DNA of 64,000 nt from Streptomyces diacarni (GCF_003323715.1 NZ_QOIN01000043.1:186001-250000), one strand, 5' to 3'. Numbered from the stretch's first letter, positions 9,284 through 19,362 are shown. Program-made: numbers and translations. The notes: generated by a model not told the origin, from the sequence alone.

Positions 9284-10125
9284 CGTTCCTCAACCACAAA
9301 AACGAGAGGCCCGGCGAGCCGGTGGCCGGTCTGCTGCGGCCGGGGAACACGGGCGGCAACACCGCCGCAGACCACATCACCACGGCCCAACTGCCGAAGA
9401 GGTACCGGCGCGGACGGCGGACGCTGATCCGTACCGACTCAGCCGGCGGTACCCCGATATCGTCGTCTGGCTCGCTCAGCGGGGCCGGTGGCTGTCGTAC
9501 TCGGTCGGTATGGTGATCTCCCCCGCCATCCACCAGCACTGTGCTGAAGGTTCCTGCCTCACCCTGGGCCCCTGCCGTCGAGCCCGACGGTGAGATCCGT
9601 GACGGGGCCTGGGTCGCCGAACTCGACGGTGACGTCCTGACCGGCTGGCCGGAAGGGATGCGGCTGATCGACCGCAAGGAACAACCGCCCCCCCCCGGAG
9701 CACAGTTGAGGCTCAGCGACGCCGACGGGATCCGGCTGACCTGCCTCGCTACCAAGACGATCGAGGTCCAGATCGCCGCACTGGAGCTACGGCACCGACA
9801 ACGCACGAGCGCCGAGGACCGCATGCACGCCGCACGGGCCACCGGACTGCGCAACCTGCCCCTGCACGACACCGCGCAGGACCAGATCTGGCAGGAAACC
9901 GGCCAGATCGCTCTCGGTCTCCTGGCCTGGAAGCCGATGCTCGCCCTCACCGGACAAGCCCGCAGGTGGGAGCCCCGACGCCTACGGCTGCGGCTGTTCT
10001 CCGCAGCCGCTCAGCTCGTCACCACCGGGCACCGCCGCATCCTCCGCTTCGCCGAAGGCCCTGGACCGGCGTGATCACCGACGCCCTACAACGACTCACT
10101 GCCCTGCCGAACCCCCGGCTGACCA
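9284..10125 (+). pseudogene. IS1380-family transposase remnant (C-terminal two thirds)
   Basis: Translated pieces match IS1380-type DDE transposases: FLNHKNERPGEPVAGLLRPGN, LPKRYRRGRRTLIRTDSAGG, RGRWLSYSVGMVI, and a long final frame from 9541 containing PAVEPDGEIRDGAWVAEL, PGAQLRLSDADGIRL, ELRHRQRT and AARATGLRNLPLHDTAQDQIW. Frameshifts occur near 9450 and 9530. The N-terminal third is missing. The left end is joined directly, in frame, to IS630 debris. It cannot encode an active transposase. Confidence 0.78.
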
Positions 10126-10557
10126 GCTACGCCCCGTCCCTACGAGCGGCATCACCCGGCCGGAACCGTGGAAACCGCGCCCACCCGACGCGACAGCCGG
10201 GGCATCAGCCTCCACACGCACAGAGACCTCCGGCCCCGAACGAGCCGAGAGAGCCAGTCAGCACGCTGACGGGCCTCACGGTAGATCGAGGCAAGAGGCT
10301 TTGGTCGATGCCCAGCGCCAGGCCGTAGGCTTTGCAGCTGAGCAGGCCACAGACCGCAGACCGCAGCCGCCTCAACGACTTCGTCGCGGGCATTGTCGAC
10401 CTCACTCTCGGCCTGTGTGACTCGACACATTTTTGAACCTCCCCCGCCATGGATTCGTCGTACGGGGCAGGAGCATGGGAGCAAGAACGTGGAGCCTTTG
10501 CGGCCGAGCGACGGCGCCCGTGTGACGAAATGCACCAGCGAGAACGGACAGCGCACT
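10126..10557. other. Spacer upstream of the serine hydrolase
   Basis: 432 nt with no supported gene. The first part may be leftover IS1380 end sequence, and the 3' part presumably contains the hydrolase promoter. No clear inverted repeats or promoter boxes were found. Confidence 0.5.
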
Positions 10558-11445
10558 ATGGGTCGGCACCGACGAATAACCAAGACCTCCCGCAACGCCC
10601 TGGCTTCCAAGGCAGTGCTTGCCGCGGGGGTCCTCATACCGACGGTCGCCTCAGTAGGATCGGCCCACGCGGCCACTCCACAGGCCGCGGTCTGCACCTC
10701 GGACAGTCCGGAACTCGCCGAGCAGCTGACCGAGGACATCAACTCGGCGCTGGACGTCTCCGACAACACGACGTCGGTCAGCCTCCACGACCGCACCACG
10801 AACACCACCTGCACCGTGGATGCGGACCACAAGTACGACTCCGCCAGTACGGTGAAGGTGACTGTCCTCTCCACGCTGCTCTGGGACGCGCAAAAGGACG
10901 GCCGTGCCCTGACGGCGGAGGAGAAGAAGCTCGCCACGGCCATGATCACGAAGTCCGACAACGACGCCACCACCACGCTGTGGAAGCAGCTCGGACCGGA
11001 CAAGATCAACGGATTCCTCGAGGCCGCGGGCATGACCAACACCAGCCTCGACCCTGACCTGGCCTGGGGACTCACCCAGGTCAATGCCAACGACGAGGAA
11101 AAGCTTCTGCAGCTGGTGACGCACGCGAACCCGGTGCTGAGCGACGACTCCCGTGCCTACATCCTCAAGCTCACCGGAGACGTCATTCCCTCCCAGCGTT
11201 GGGGTACCCCGGCAGGCGCGCCGGACGACGCCGAGGTGCATGTGAAGAACGGCTGGCTGGAACGGGCCTCGAACGGTTGGCGCGTACACAGCCTCGGCGC
11301 GTTCACGGGCGCCGGCCATGACTACACGATCTCCGTGCTCTCGCAGGACAACAAGACGATGGACGAGGGCGTCGACAACATCGAGAACGTCGCCCGTGCG
11401 GTCCACAAGGACCTCAACTCCCGGTCCTCCGACACCCTGCGGTAA
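10558..11445 (+). CDS. Secreted class A beta-lactamase-type serine hydrolase
   Basis: A 295-residue exported protein. Residues 1-39 form a twin-basic then hydrophobic signal peptide ending AHA-A. The mature part has the active-site tetrad STVK (in DSASTVKVTVL), SDN in MITKSDNDATTTLW, and KNG in VHVKNGWLE in place of the KTG/KSG box. This layout fits the class A/penicillin-binding serine hydrolase family. The KNGW variant is frequent in Streptomyces secreted serine hydrolases whose role is unclear, so true beta-lactam resistance should not be assumed. The ATG at 10558 begins the signal peptide. Flanking sequence is IS debris or gene-poor. Confidence 0.85.
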   Translation: MGRHRRITKTSRNALASKAVLAAGVLIPTVASVGSAHAATPQAAVCTSDSPELAEQLTEDINSALDVSDNTTSVSLHDRTTNTTCTVDADHKYDSASTVKVTVLSTLLWDAQKDGRALTAEEKKLATAMITKSDNDATTTLWKQLGPDKINGFLEAAGMTNTSLDPDLAWGLTQVNANDEEKLLQLVTHANPVLSDDSRAYILKLTGDVIPSQRWGTPAGAPDDAEVHVKNGWLERASNGWRVHSLGAFTGAGHDYTISVLSQDNKTMDEGVDNIENVARAVHKDLNSRSSDTLR

Positions 11446-12680
11446 AACCTCCGCATCTTCACGGTTTCTCCGCCAATGGGCTCAGCCCCCGCCACCGTGG
11501 CAGCGGCAGCGTCCGACCGGCAGAACCCGTGCGAGGCGGTTCCGCTTCCTCAGTCTGGCTCTGCGCCAGGCCACCGGCGGCAACCTGATGGACGCTGCGA
11601 CCGTGGTCTGCTTCAGGGCACGGTCCCAGCTCCAGGCAACGCTTCAGCGATACCGGCGCAGACACCTTGCGATGACGGGCAACCGGTCACGGCCGAGCGA
11701 TGTCATGCTGCACTCCGGCGCTCGGGACCGGGGCGGGTGGCTCCGGCCGGGGACGAGGTCATCTCGGCAAAGCTGGTTCACCACGCCCGCCACGTCCCGC
11801 GGAAGCTCGACACAGGTGCAGGGGCACATACGGCCGCCTTGTCTGGAAAACTCGCTTGGCTGACGGCGACGGCTTCCGGACACCACGTAGCCCGAATTCT
11901 TTCTCGATCGCCTCCAGCGCGGCGCCGGGACGGGGAAAGCCCGCAAATCTACGGCTCGCGGGCAGGAAGAAGCCGACATGGTCGAGAGTGAACTGCACGT
12001 CCGCCGGGCTCCATGAGCGAGGTATTTGTCATCTGTGCTGTGCGCCAGAGGCCGGTGACGACACCGTGCGAGAAGGGCTCACGGCAAATCTCGCCGGGCT
12101 GAACCTCCGGCAGGCTACAGGTTGGTGACGGGCAGTTCTCAGCAATGCCGCCCCCGGTGGGATCCGTGACGCCGCGTGACGCGGTCACGATGTCCCCGCA
12201 CCCGATGACTCCATCGAGCGCAACGTGCACGTGAGCCCGCTGACATGGTTGGCCCCGTGCGCCTCCTGGAACCGGACAGGACGGGAGCAGAGAAAGCGGG
12301 GCCGTGTGCGAGTACGCCCGGAACGCCCGCTGGAACTCGGCCGGGCAGCTCTTGGCCTGGGGGGCTGGCACCACCGCACTCGTCGGTGCCATACACATCC
12401 GACGGCGGCGCCACCAAAGCCGCCCGACCGCGGAACCACGGCAGGTCCGCGACAAAGGACACACACCGGAGTAGCGCGTCGGACTGAAGGCTCCTTACGG
12501 GGGCCGTTTCGATCCACGTGGCCCTGTCCGCGAGTGACCCGGTTCAGGTCCTCACATGTGGACTCCACATTGCAGGGATCTTCCTCTGGTCCCGCACGGT
12601 GTCCGGATGTCCACTGAGCAGGACCTTCCGGCCGATGCCGTGTCCGATGACGCGGCGGCCCGGCGAGTGCGGGAGCCGTG
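11446..12680. other. 1.2-kb gene-poor region
   Basis: No recognised gene. A minus-strand reading at 11759-11998 begins with a tidy MQFTLDHVGFFLPASR and continues FPRPGAALEAIEKEFGLRG. It could be the start of a lost gene, but it decays into low-complexity sequence. Other open frames look like high-GC shadows. The region probably represents degraded DNA next to the IS remnants. Confidence 0.5.
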
Positions 12681-13253
12681 TCAGCGGACGACGTCGAACA
12701 CGTTCTTCTGCAGGCCGTTGGCGTATGCCTCGTGCTCAACCAGCTTCAGCTTCTGGGTGTCCTTGTCCGTGGCGCTGAACAGGCGCTTGCCCGCGCCCAG
12801 CAGGAGCGGGAAGACGAGCAGGTGGTAGCGGTCGATCAGGCCGGCGTCCGAGAGGCTCTGGTTCAGGGCGGCGCTGCCGTGGACGATGATCGGGCCGCCC
12901 TCGGTCTCCTTCAGGGCGGCGACCTCGTCGAGCGAGCGCAGGATGGTGTTCTCGCCCCAGCCCGTCACCAGTTCGTCCTCGGTGAGGGTGGTGGAGACGA
13001 CGTACTTCGGCATCATCTTGTAGGCGGCGAAGTCCGCCATGTCCGGCCACACCGGGCTGAACGCCTCGTAGCTGGTCCGGCCCATCAGCATCGCCGTGGC
13101 CTCCGTCTGCTCGCGGCCCTTGATGTCGAACGCCTCGGGGAGGAACTCGATGTCCTTGAAGGTCCAACCGGAGTTCCGGTAGCCGGGCTCGCCGCCCGGG
13201 GCCTCCACGACGCCGTCGAGCGAGATGAAGGCAGTGCTGATCAAGGTGCGCAT
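12681..13253 (-). CDS. Dihydrofolate reductase / RibD C-terminal family protein
   Basis: A 190-residue cytosolic NADPH-dependent reductase of the DHFR/RibD-C superfamily. It shows the N-terminal STAFISLDGVVEAPGG, the central AMLMGRTSYEAFSPVWP, and GPIIVHGSAALNQSLSDAGLIDRYHLLVFPLLLGAGKRLF. These stand-alone proteins are common in Streptomyces, and their natural substrates are mostly unknown. The ATG at 13253 follows GAGGAAC. Flanked by IS debris on both sides. Confidence 0.88.
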   Translation of the reverse strand: MRTLISTAFISLDGVVEAPGGEPGYRNSGWTFKDIEFLPEAFDIKGREQTEATAMLMGRTSYEAFSPVWPDMADFAAYKMMPKYVVSTTLTEDELVTGWGENTILRSLDEVAALKETEGGPIIVHGSAALNQSLSDAGLIDRYHLLVFPLLLGAGKRLFSATDKDTQKLKLVEHEAYANGLQKNVFDVVR

Positions 13254-13559
13254 CCAAGGTTCCTCGGTGTCTCGTATCCGGTTCTCAGCGGGTCGGATCG
13301 GCGCACGCTTCGACCACACTTGCGGCTGCGGCGCACCAACCATGATCTATGACTGTTGATCACGAAGAAACTCATCGGTCCGCGCCCGATCTTTTCTGAC
13401 GGTCTCGCCGACCGGCTCGGCTCGGAGGGCACTACCTACCCCTGGCTGCGGCACCTACCAGCAGCGCAACAGCGCTTTGCGGTGAAGGACCCGCCTCAAC
13501 CGGTGATGCCGGATGGTCATGCAGCCGGCCTCGGTGATCTGAACGAAACCGCCCAGGTG
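13254..13559. other. Spacer between DHFR-like gene and IS701 remnant
   Basis: 306 nt. It holds the promoter side of the DHFR-like gene and, toward the right, probably the degraded C-terminal end of the IS701 transposase. No independent gene is supported. Confidence 0.5.
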
Positions 13560-13900
13560 TTGCGGGTGTGAGCTCGATGGCCTCAGCCGCCCCACCGGTT
13601 GGGTTTCCTTTCCCCGGTCTGGTGTGCCGTGGCGGCCAGAAATGCGTGGGCGAGCATGGCCAAGGTGACGTGCCGATACCAGCCCACGTAGCGGCACAGC
13701 GGCGGATTCCGTACTGGTCCAGGCCGCCCTCACTCTTCGCGGCGTGGAAGCACTCCTCGATCGCCCAGCGCGCGGCGGCGAAGTCCCACACTCCCGAAGC
13801 GATGGCTGATGGCGGGAAGAGAACATCCGGTTCGAGGCCCCGGTGCGCGGTGGCGTGCTCGGTGGCCACCTGGACAAGCGGCCCTGCCGCTGTCACTACC
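13560..13900 (-). pseudogene. IS701-family transposase remnant
   Basis: The minus strand encodes [24 protein letters not shown], the conserved block of IS701-type DDE transposases around the last catalytic Glu. A frameshift follows: the next conserved piece ([12 protein letters not shown]) is in another frame. Only a C-terminal fragment remains, so it is inactive. Its upstream side runs into short tandem repeats. Confidence 0.72.
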
Positions 13901-13911
13901 TGCCCCGCTGT

Positions 13912-13956
13912 CGCACGATCGAGGGGCGCACGATCGAGGGGCGCACGATCGAGGGG
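13912..13956. repeat. Three perfect 15-bp tandem copies
   Basis: The unit CGCACGATCGAGGGG occurs three times without mismatch, within the truncated IS701-like region. It contains the palindrome CGATCG. Confidence 0.9.
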
Positions 13957-14028
13957 CGGTCTCCAGGAGACCGCCCTGCCGCTCGGAGTCCCGCCACACT
14001 CCCGCCACCCAGCGAGCACCGCAGGTCA

Positions 14029-14058
14029 GACACCAAAAATCCTGACACCAAAAATCCT
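14029..14058. repeat. Two perfect 15-bp tandem copies
   Basis: GACACCAAAAATCCT is repeated twice, ending 10 bp before the stop of the LAL regulator gene. The A-tract is unusual in this GC-rich context and could act as a transcription end signal. Confidence 0.88.
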
Positions 14059-14067
14059 GCTGGAGTA

Positions 14068-16830
14068 CTAGGCATGGACCATCGCGGCCAGCTTGACGCG
14101 TGACGTTATGTCGAGTTTGCGGTAGATGCTGCGCAGATGGTAGTTCACCGTGTGGTGCGAGAGTGACATCTGCTCAGCTGCCTGGCGGTTCGTCATTCCC
14201 GTGGCGACCAGGCGGGCGATGGTGCGTTCCGTCTCCGTCAGGGCCGCCCAGCCTTGCACCGGGCGGTCGGCACACTTCCAGTGGCGCTTGCGCACACCCC
14301 GTTCCCGCAGGCTGTGCCGGACCCGGGCGGCGTCCCGTGGTGCTCCGGACCGCACGTAGGCGCCGACGGCCCGCTCCAGGTGGTGTACGGCCGTGTTCCG
14401 GTCTTCGCACAGGCCTGCCAGGTCCTCCTGGGCCTGGGCCCGGGACCAGGGGTCCTGGTGCAGGTCCGCAGCGCGCCGGAGCGCCGCGGTGTCGCCCCGC
14501 AGCAGCCCCCGCGCGTGTTCGGCCGCCGCGCCGAGCACTTGCCGGCCCGGGTTGTTCCGGACCAGGAACCCCGCGGCGGCCGACGCCTCGGCGGCGAACT
14601 CCGGCAGCTTGGCGGCCAGCGCTGTGCGCACCAGCCATGGAGCCGTGTACGGGGCGTGCAGCAGCAGCCCGTACGGGCTGGCCCCTTCGGACAGCCGCCG
14701 TTCGGCCATCCGCACGGCGGCCCTGGGCCCCTGGCGCGCCTCGGTGACCAGTAGCACGGCCCACAGCGCGGAGGGGGTGGTCCAGCTGGAACGGTGCCCG
14801 GTCAGCGCCGCGTCGAGGAACTCGGCCTGCCGCACCGCGGCCGGTATGTCCACCCGGCGCAGCGAGGCGACGGCCAGTACCGCCCGGGCGAGCGGCGCGA
14901 GCGCGCCGGTCCCGTACTGCCGGCTCAGATCGAGGGCCGCTTCGGCCGCCGTCCCGGCGGCGGATACCTTTCCCTGTTCGAGCTGGAGCAGCGCCCGCAG
15001 GCTCCCGGTCATCGCGTGCCACCCTCGGCCGCCGCTCGCATCGGCCCGGGCCTCGGCTTCGCGCAGTTCGGCTTCCGCTTCGGCGAATCCGCGCAGGCTC
15101 ACCAGATACTGGACGCGGGCCGCTCCGGCGAAGGTCGCGGCCACGCGGTCGCCCCAGGACGGTGCGGGGCCGCTCGCGCTGCTCTCGTGCAGCATGTCGA
15201 GCGACTCCGCGACCCGTCCCTCGCACCAGGTGCGGTGGCTGCCGGCGACGTCCGGATCGGCACACCGGGGCCGGTCCGCGTCCTTTCGGTTGTCCCTGCG
15301 GTCCGCCGCCGGCCAGGGCTCCCGGCGGGCGTTGCCCCACCGGGAGGAACAGCAGTCCAGGAGCAGGGCGGTCTCGCGTGGGGCCCGGGGCCTGCCGGCC
15401 CGGCTCAGCACCTGCCGGGCCTGCGCGGCGGCCGCCGCCAGGTCGCCGGCGCACAGGTGCACGGCTCCCAGCCGGGCGTGGAGCAGCCCCGCCGAGCCGG
15501 GTCCCAGCGGGCGCTTGAGCGCCTCGTCCAGACAGTGGACCGCCTCTGACAGCAGTCCACGGACCGCTAATCCGGCGGCCTTGATCCGTACGAGCCGGAC
15601 CCGGCCGTCCTCCTCCAGCAGCGGCAGCCGCAGCGCCTGCGCGGCGACGTCCGAGGCGGCGACCGGATCGTCCCGGGCCCGGCGGGCGACTGCCTCGGGC
15701 AGGCTCAAGGCGGCCCTGCGGTCCCCGTTCTCGGCCGCCCGCAGCAGGTATCCGGCGCTGAGCTCGTCCGCGCCGCCACAGGCCAGCAGCCGATGGCCGA
15801 CGTCCCGCAGGATCGCGCCACGGACCGGGCGGGGAACGGTCTCGCGCACCGCCTGCCACACCAGGAGGTCCTTGAAGGCCGGCAGCGAGCCCTCCTCGGT
15901 CAGCACCCCGGCATCCCGCGCCTCCCGGATGGCGGGCAGCAGGCTCAGCGGGCTGTGGCCGAGAACGGCCGAGAGGGCTTCCAGATCGAAGGACTGCCCC
16001 AGGACGGAAGCGATGTCGAGCATCCGGCGGGTGCTCTCGGACACGCTGGTGAGCCGCCCGGAGGCGAGCGCGCGGGCCTGTGGGGGGAGCACGCCCCAGC
16101 GGTGCGGCCGCGCGGTGCCGTCGGGTGCGGTGTCCACACCGGCCTCCAGTAAGCCGGTCAGCACGCGCATCAACCGGGCCGGAACGCCGCCGGCGTAACT
16201 GCACACCTCCATGATCTCCGGCCCGGGGGGTATCCCCAGCACCTCGGCCGCAAGCCGCTCGATCGCCTCCCGGGGCAGCGGCAGCAGCCGGCAGCAGAGC
16301 ACGGCCAGGCTCTGGTCGTCGTGCCGGTGCACCGGTTCGCCGTCCCAAGCCGTGGCCGGTTCGGCGGCCGGTGCGGCGGCCTGTTCCGTGACATCGTCCG
16401 GGCAGGCCAGTACGACCACCAGGGGGCGGGCCGAGCGCGCGTCGGCCCTGCGGACGATCCGCAGGGCCGACTCGGCCGAACGGCACCAGTCCACGTCGTC
16501 GAGGGCGACCACGACCGCGCCCCGCGGGCTGCCGCCTGGCGCGTGGAAGTCGACCCAGCCCTGCCATCGGGCGACGAACTCCGCCAACGGCTCCTCGCGC
16601 AGTTCCTCCAGGAGATACCGGAGTGAGACGCCGGACAGCCCGGCGGCGTTCAGCTGCACGACCTCCAGCCCCGATCCGGCCGCGAGCCGGGACGCCGAAG
16701 CCAGGAAGGTGGACTTCCCGGCGCCCCGGCCGCCGGTGACGATCAGCAGTCCGGTACCCGGTCCGTTCGCTCTGGCCAGCAGCGTTCTGACCAGTCCCAG
16801 CTCCCTGCCCCGCCCGTACAGACCGGCCAT
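14068..16830 (-). CDS. LAL-type LuxR family transcriptional regulator
   Basis: About 920 residues, typical of Large ATP-binding regulators of the LuxR family. An N-terminal AAA/NACHT-like module has Walker A GGRGAGKST at about residues 34-42 and a Walker B-like VVVALDDVDW near 110-120. A long helical, TPR-like middle region follows, and the protein ends in a LuxR helix-turn-helix (ALTETERTIARLVATGMTNRQAAEQMSLSHHTVNYHLRSIYRKLDI). Such proteins usually activate neighbouring secondary-metabolite operons. Two adjacent ATGs (16833, 16830) follow GGAGGTC; the second has the better spacing. It is the last gene of the leftward group and the best local candidate for cluster activator. Confidence 0.92.
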   Translation of the reverse strand: MAGLYGRGRELGLVRTLLARANGPGTGLLIVTGGRGAGKSTFLASASRLAAGSGLEVVQLNAAGLSGVSLRYLLEELREEPLAEFVARWQGWVDFHAPGGSPRGAVVVALDDVDWCRSAESALRIVRRADARSARPLVVVLACPDDVTEQAAAPAAEPATAWDGEPVHRHDDQSLAVLCCRLLPLPREAIERLAAEVLGIPPGPEIMEVCSYAGGVPARLMRVLTGLLEAGVDTAPDGTARPHRWGVLPPQARALASGRLTSVSESTRRMLDIASVLGQSFDLEALSAVLGHSPLSLLPAIREARDAGVLTEEGSLPAFKDLLVWQAVRETVPRPVRGAILRDVGHRLLACGGADELSAGYLLRAAENGDRRAALSLPEAVARRARDDPVAASDVAAQALRLPLLEEDGRVRLVRIKAAGLAVRGLLSEAVHCLDEALKRPLGPGSAGLLHARLGAVHLCAGDLAAAAAQARQVLSRAGRPRAPRETALLLDCCSSRWGNARREPWPAADRRDNRKDADRPRCADPDVAGSHRTWCEGRVAESLDMLHESSASGPAPSWGDRVAATFAGAARVQYLVSLRGFAEAEAELREAEARADASGGRGWHAMTGSLRALLQLEQGKVSAAGTAAEAALDLSRQYGTGALAPLARAVLAVASLRRVDIPAAVRQAEFLDAALTGHRSSWTTPSALWAVLLVTEARQGPRAAVRMAERRLSEGASPYGLLLHAPYTAPWLVRTALAAKLPEFAAEASAAAGFLVRNNPGRQVLGAAAEHARGLLRGDTAALRRAADLHQDPWSRAQAQEDLAGLCEDRNTAVHHLERAVGAYVRSGAPRDAARVRHSLRERGVRKRHWKCADRPVQGWAALTETERTIARLVATGMTNRQAAEQMSLSHHTVNYHLRSIYRKLDITSRVKLAAMVHA

Positions 16831-16959
16831 CATGACCTCCTCGCGTCGCGCGCGGTGCCCGGGGTCCGGGAGCCCCGGACGGTCCGGGCCGGGCGGCCCG
16901 GCCTCGGTGCAGGATGCCGAGTTCTCCGGTACCCCGCCAGGAGCACGAGCGGGATTCGG

Positions 16960-18369
16960 TCAGCTCCGGGACCGGGGTGCCGGCCTGGCGAATCCGAACA
17001 GCAGAACGGCCGGCACGAGGCCGACGAGCACCGCGTTGGTCGCCGCGCCCGCTCCCGTGAGGATGTCCACATAGCGGACCAGGACGACCGTGACGCCCGT
17101 CATGAGCACCAGCGACACGAGTGCCACCACGAGGACGGACCGCCTCCTGGGCAGCCCCGGGGTGCGCCAGAAGAACACCGCGACCGCCAGTGCCGTGATC
17201 GCCTGGAGGAGTATCACGCCGATGATGCCCGGGGTGTTCAGCCAGATCAGCATCGTCCGGTACGGGTCGCTGCCCGCTGCCGCGAAGCCCGTGATCACGA
17301 CGGCGGACAGCAGGCTCTGGCACACTCCGGCCACCAACGGCGACCGGTGCCGCGGCTGCACCCGGGAGAGCCCACCGGGCAGCAGCCCCTGCACCGCCAG
17401 GGAGTGGATGTAGCGGTTCACCATGTTGTGGAAGGCCAGCGCGGAGGCGAGCACGCTGGTGATGATGAGGACCTTCATCACGTCCGCGGTCCACGCGCCG
17501 ACGTAGCGCTCGGCGGCGATGTAGTACATGTCCCGGGTGCTGTGCACCGATACGGAGACCGTCTGGACCGGGCCGAACGCCTGGATGATGCTCCACACCA
17601 CGAAGGTGTAGAAGGTGCCGAGGAAGACCAGCGCCGCGAGGGTCGCCCGGGGCACCGACCGGTCGGGGTCGCGGGCCTCCGCCCGGAAGATGGCGGTGGA
17701 CTCGAAACCGAGGAAGGAGCCGAAACACACCGTCAGCGCGGCGGCCATGCCCCCGGTCCATACGTGCGAAGGGCGGAACGAGTCCCAGGACAGGCCCTGC
17801 GCCCCGCCCTGGACCACGATGGCCACGGCCACCACGGCCAGCACCACGGCCTCGACGGCCAGGAGCACCCCGAGCACCCGGGCGCCGATCTCGACCCCCC
17901 GGTACCCCAGGAACCACACCAGGACGACGCCCGCCAGCGCGGGGACCGCCCAGTGCACCCCCGTGCCGGTCAGCGCACGCAGGACCGGGCCGACGGAGCT
18001 GCCCAGAATCGCGTAGCCGCTGATCTGGATGCCGTTGTACGCCAGCAGGGCCAGCAGCCCGGCGCCCGCACCGGCCCGCCGCCCCAGCCCCCGCTCCACA
18101 TACGCGTAGAAGGCGCCGGGGCGGCTGACGTACTTGGTCATCGCGACGAAGCCCACGGCGAACACGGCCATCACCGTCGCTGCCCCGAGATAGCCCGCGG
18201 GGGCGCCGATGCCCCCGAGCATGATGCTCAGCGGTGCGACGCCGGCCATCACGGTCAAAGGTGCGGCTGCGGACAGCACCATGAGAGTGATTCCGGACGC
18301 GCCGAGGGCCCCCTGCCGCAGCTGCTGTTGCCGAGCCGGGCCGGGTCGCGCGGAGCTGACGTCACCCAT
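16960..18369 (-). CDS. APC-family amino acid/polyamine permease
   Basis: A 469-residue membrane protein with about 12 hydrophobic segments. The N-terminal signature is GALGASGITLMVLSAAAPLTVMAGVAPL. A conserved middle block is GFESTAIFRAEARDPDRSVPRAT, typical of APC transporters. It probably imports an amino acid or amine precursor, or exports an amine product, by proton symport or antiport. It sits between the LAL regulator and the VioB-like pair on the same strand, so it belongs with that locus. Substrate cannot be told. Confidence 0.88.
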   Translation of the reverse strand: MGDVSSARPGPARQQQLRQGALGASGITLMVLSAAAPLTVMAGVAPLSIMLGGIGAPAGYLGAATVMAVFAVGFVAMTKYVSRPGAFYAYVERGLGRRAGAGAGLLALLAYNGIQISGYAILGSSVGPVLRALTGTGVHWAVPALAGVVLVWFLGYRGVEIGARVLGVLLAVEAVVLAVVAVAIVVQGGAQGLSWDSFRPSHVWTGGMAAALTVCFGSFLGFESTAIFRAEARDPDRSVPRATLAALVFLGTFYTFVVWSIIQAFGPVQTVSVSVHSTRDMYYIAAERYVGAWTADVMKVLIITSVLASALAFHNMVNRYIHSLAVQGLLPGGLSRVQPRHRSPLVAGVCQSLLSAVVITGFAAAGSDPYRTMLIWLNTPGIIGVILLQAITALAVAVFFWRTPGLPRRRSVLVVALVSLVLMTGVTVVLVRYVDILTGAGAATNAVLVGLVPAVLLFGFARPAPRSRS

Positions 18370-18486
18370 GGGCGGGGCACCGGGCCTTTCGTCGGAGGCG
18401 GGCGGGAGGTGGACGGCTGCGGCGGGGCGGAACCGCGCCGGTATGCGTGAGCGGAGGCGTGCACTGATGAGCGGGGAGTGCGCAGC

Positions 18487-19362
18487 TCAGATCAGCGGCA
18501 CCACCAGGTTCCCCCGTAGGAATCCACACAGCGCGTCGGCGTCCCAGCCGCCCATCCAGAAGGCGACCCTCCAGGGCACGGCGGTGTCCGGCCGCAGCCG
18601 CCCGGACAGCGGGGCGTGGAGGACCGGCGGGCCATGCAGCGGGAAGGTGAACTCCTCCACGGCCGTCAGGTTGACGACCCGTTCGTCGGAGGGGTTCCGC
18701 AGCGCGATATCCAGTTCCCGGACGCGCTTGGCCAAGGCCGCCCGCCGCACGGGAGTGCTGCCGGGTTGCCGCAGCTCGGCGGCCAGCCGGGCACGGCGCT
18801 CGGCGCGGTCGGCCAGCGGGTCATGGATGCCGGTCGCGGAGGCGACCAGCGCGGCGTCCGTTCGGAAGCCGCGCGCTCCGTATTCCTGGAGCACCCGCTG
18901 CGGCAGCCGGTGCACGTCCGTCCGCCGGCCGGGCCGCTTGTGCCGGTCAGGGTCCGTCCGGGACATGGCCATGGACCGCTCCAGGCGGGGGCGTCCGTCG
19001 GCGCCGCCCACCCGGAGCCGGAACGGCACGATCGGCTCCCGCCCCGCCGTGGTCAGGACGAAGTTCCGGTTCTCGAACCGCGGGCGGTCCAGCAGCTCCA
19101 CCCGCCCGCCCACCAACTCCGTCACCTGGCCGGCCCCGTAGACGGCGCGGGTCACGTGCACGCCGACCCGGGGCGCGTGGCTGCGTACCGTGCCCGGCGG
19201 AGGGTCGTTCAGCACGATCACCCGGTCCAGGTCCGGCTCCCCGGCCAGCGCGAAGGTGCTGCCGCTGGCACCCCGTGGCTCGTCCGTGGGATCGGGGTCG
19301 GTGGCCAGCCGGCACATGAACCAGCCGCCGAACTCGATGCGCAGGGCACGCTGCCCGCTCAC
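18487..19362 (-). CDS. Uncharacterised protein coupled to the VioB-like gene
   Basis: A 291-residue soluble protein without a family I can name firmly. The GTG start at 19362 overlaps the upstream stop in a GTGA. The N terminus (LRIEFGGWFMCRL..., then STFALAGEPDLDRV) and a later block (RLPQRVLQEYGARG) recall parts of the N-terminal half of VioB, the iminophenyl-pyruvate dimer synthase of violacein synthesis. That comparison is from memory and is weak. The middle (residues about 175-225) is rich in Arg/Ala helices, and the C terminus is hydrophobic and Trp-rich. It is probably a partner of the ferritin-like enzyme it is co-translated with. Confidence 0.6.
   Translation of the reverse strand: MSGQRALRIEFGGWFMCRLATDPDPTDEPRGASGSTFALAGEPDLDRVIVLNDPPPGTVRSHAPRVGVHVTRAVYGAGQVTELVGGRVELLDRPRFENRNFVLTTAGREPIVPFRLRVGGADGRPRLERSMAMSRTDPDRHKRPGRRTDVHRLPQRVLQEYGARGFRTDAALVASATGIHDPLADRAERRARLAAELRQPGSTPVRRAALAKRVRELDIALRNPSDERVVNLTAVEEFTFPLHGPPVLHAPLSGRLRPDTAVPWRVAFWMGGWDADALCGFLRGNLVVPLI

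Noticed and set aside
9172..9516. A small intact gene
   Set aside because: It is a fusion of two different transposase fragments with no own start context.
10558..11445. A confirmed antibiotic-resistance beta-lactamase
   Set aside because: The third box is KNG, not KTG/KSG, and similar Streptomyces secreted serine hydrolases have no proven beta-lactamase activity.
11759..11998. A 79-residue minus-strand gene beginning MQFTLDHVGFF
   Set aside because: The start looks tidy, but no ribosome site or family was recognised and the end is low-complexity; kept only as a note.
13912..14058. CRISPR array
   Set aside because: The units are short direct tandem repeats without spacers, and no cas genes are present in the window.
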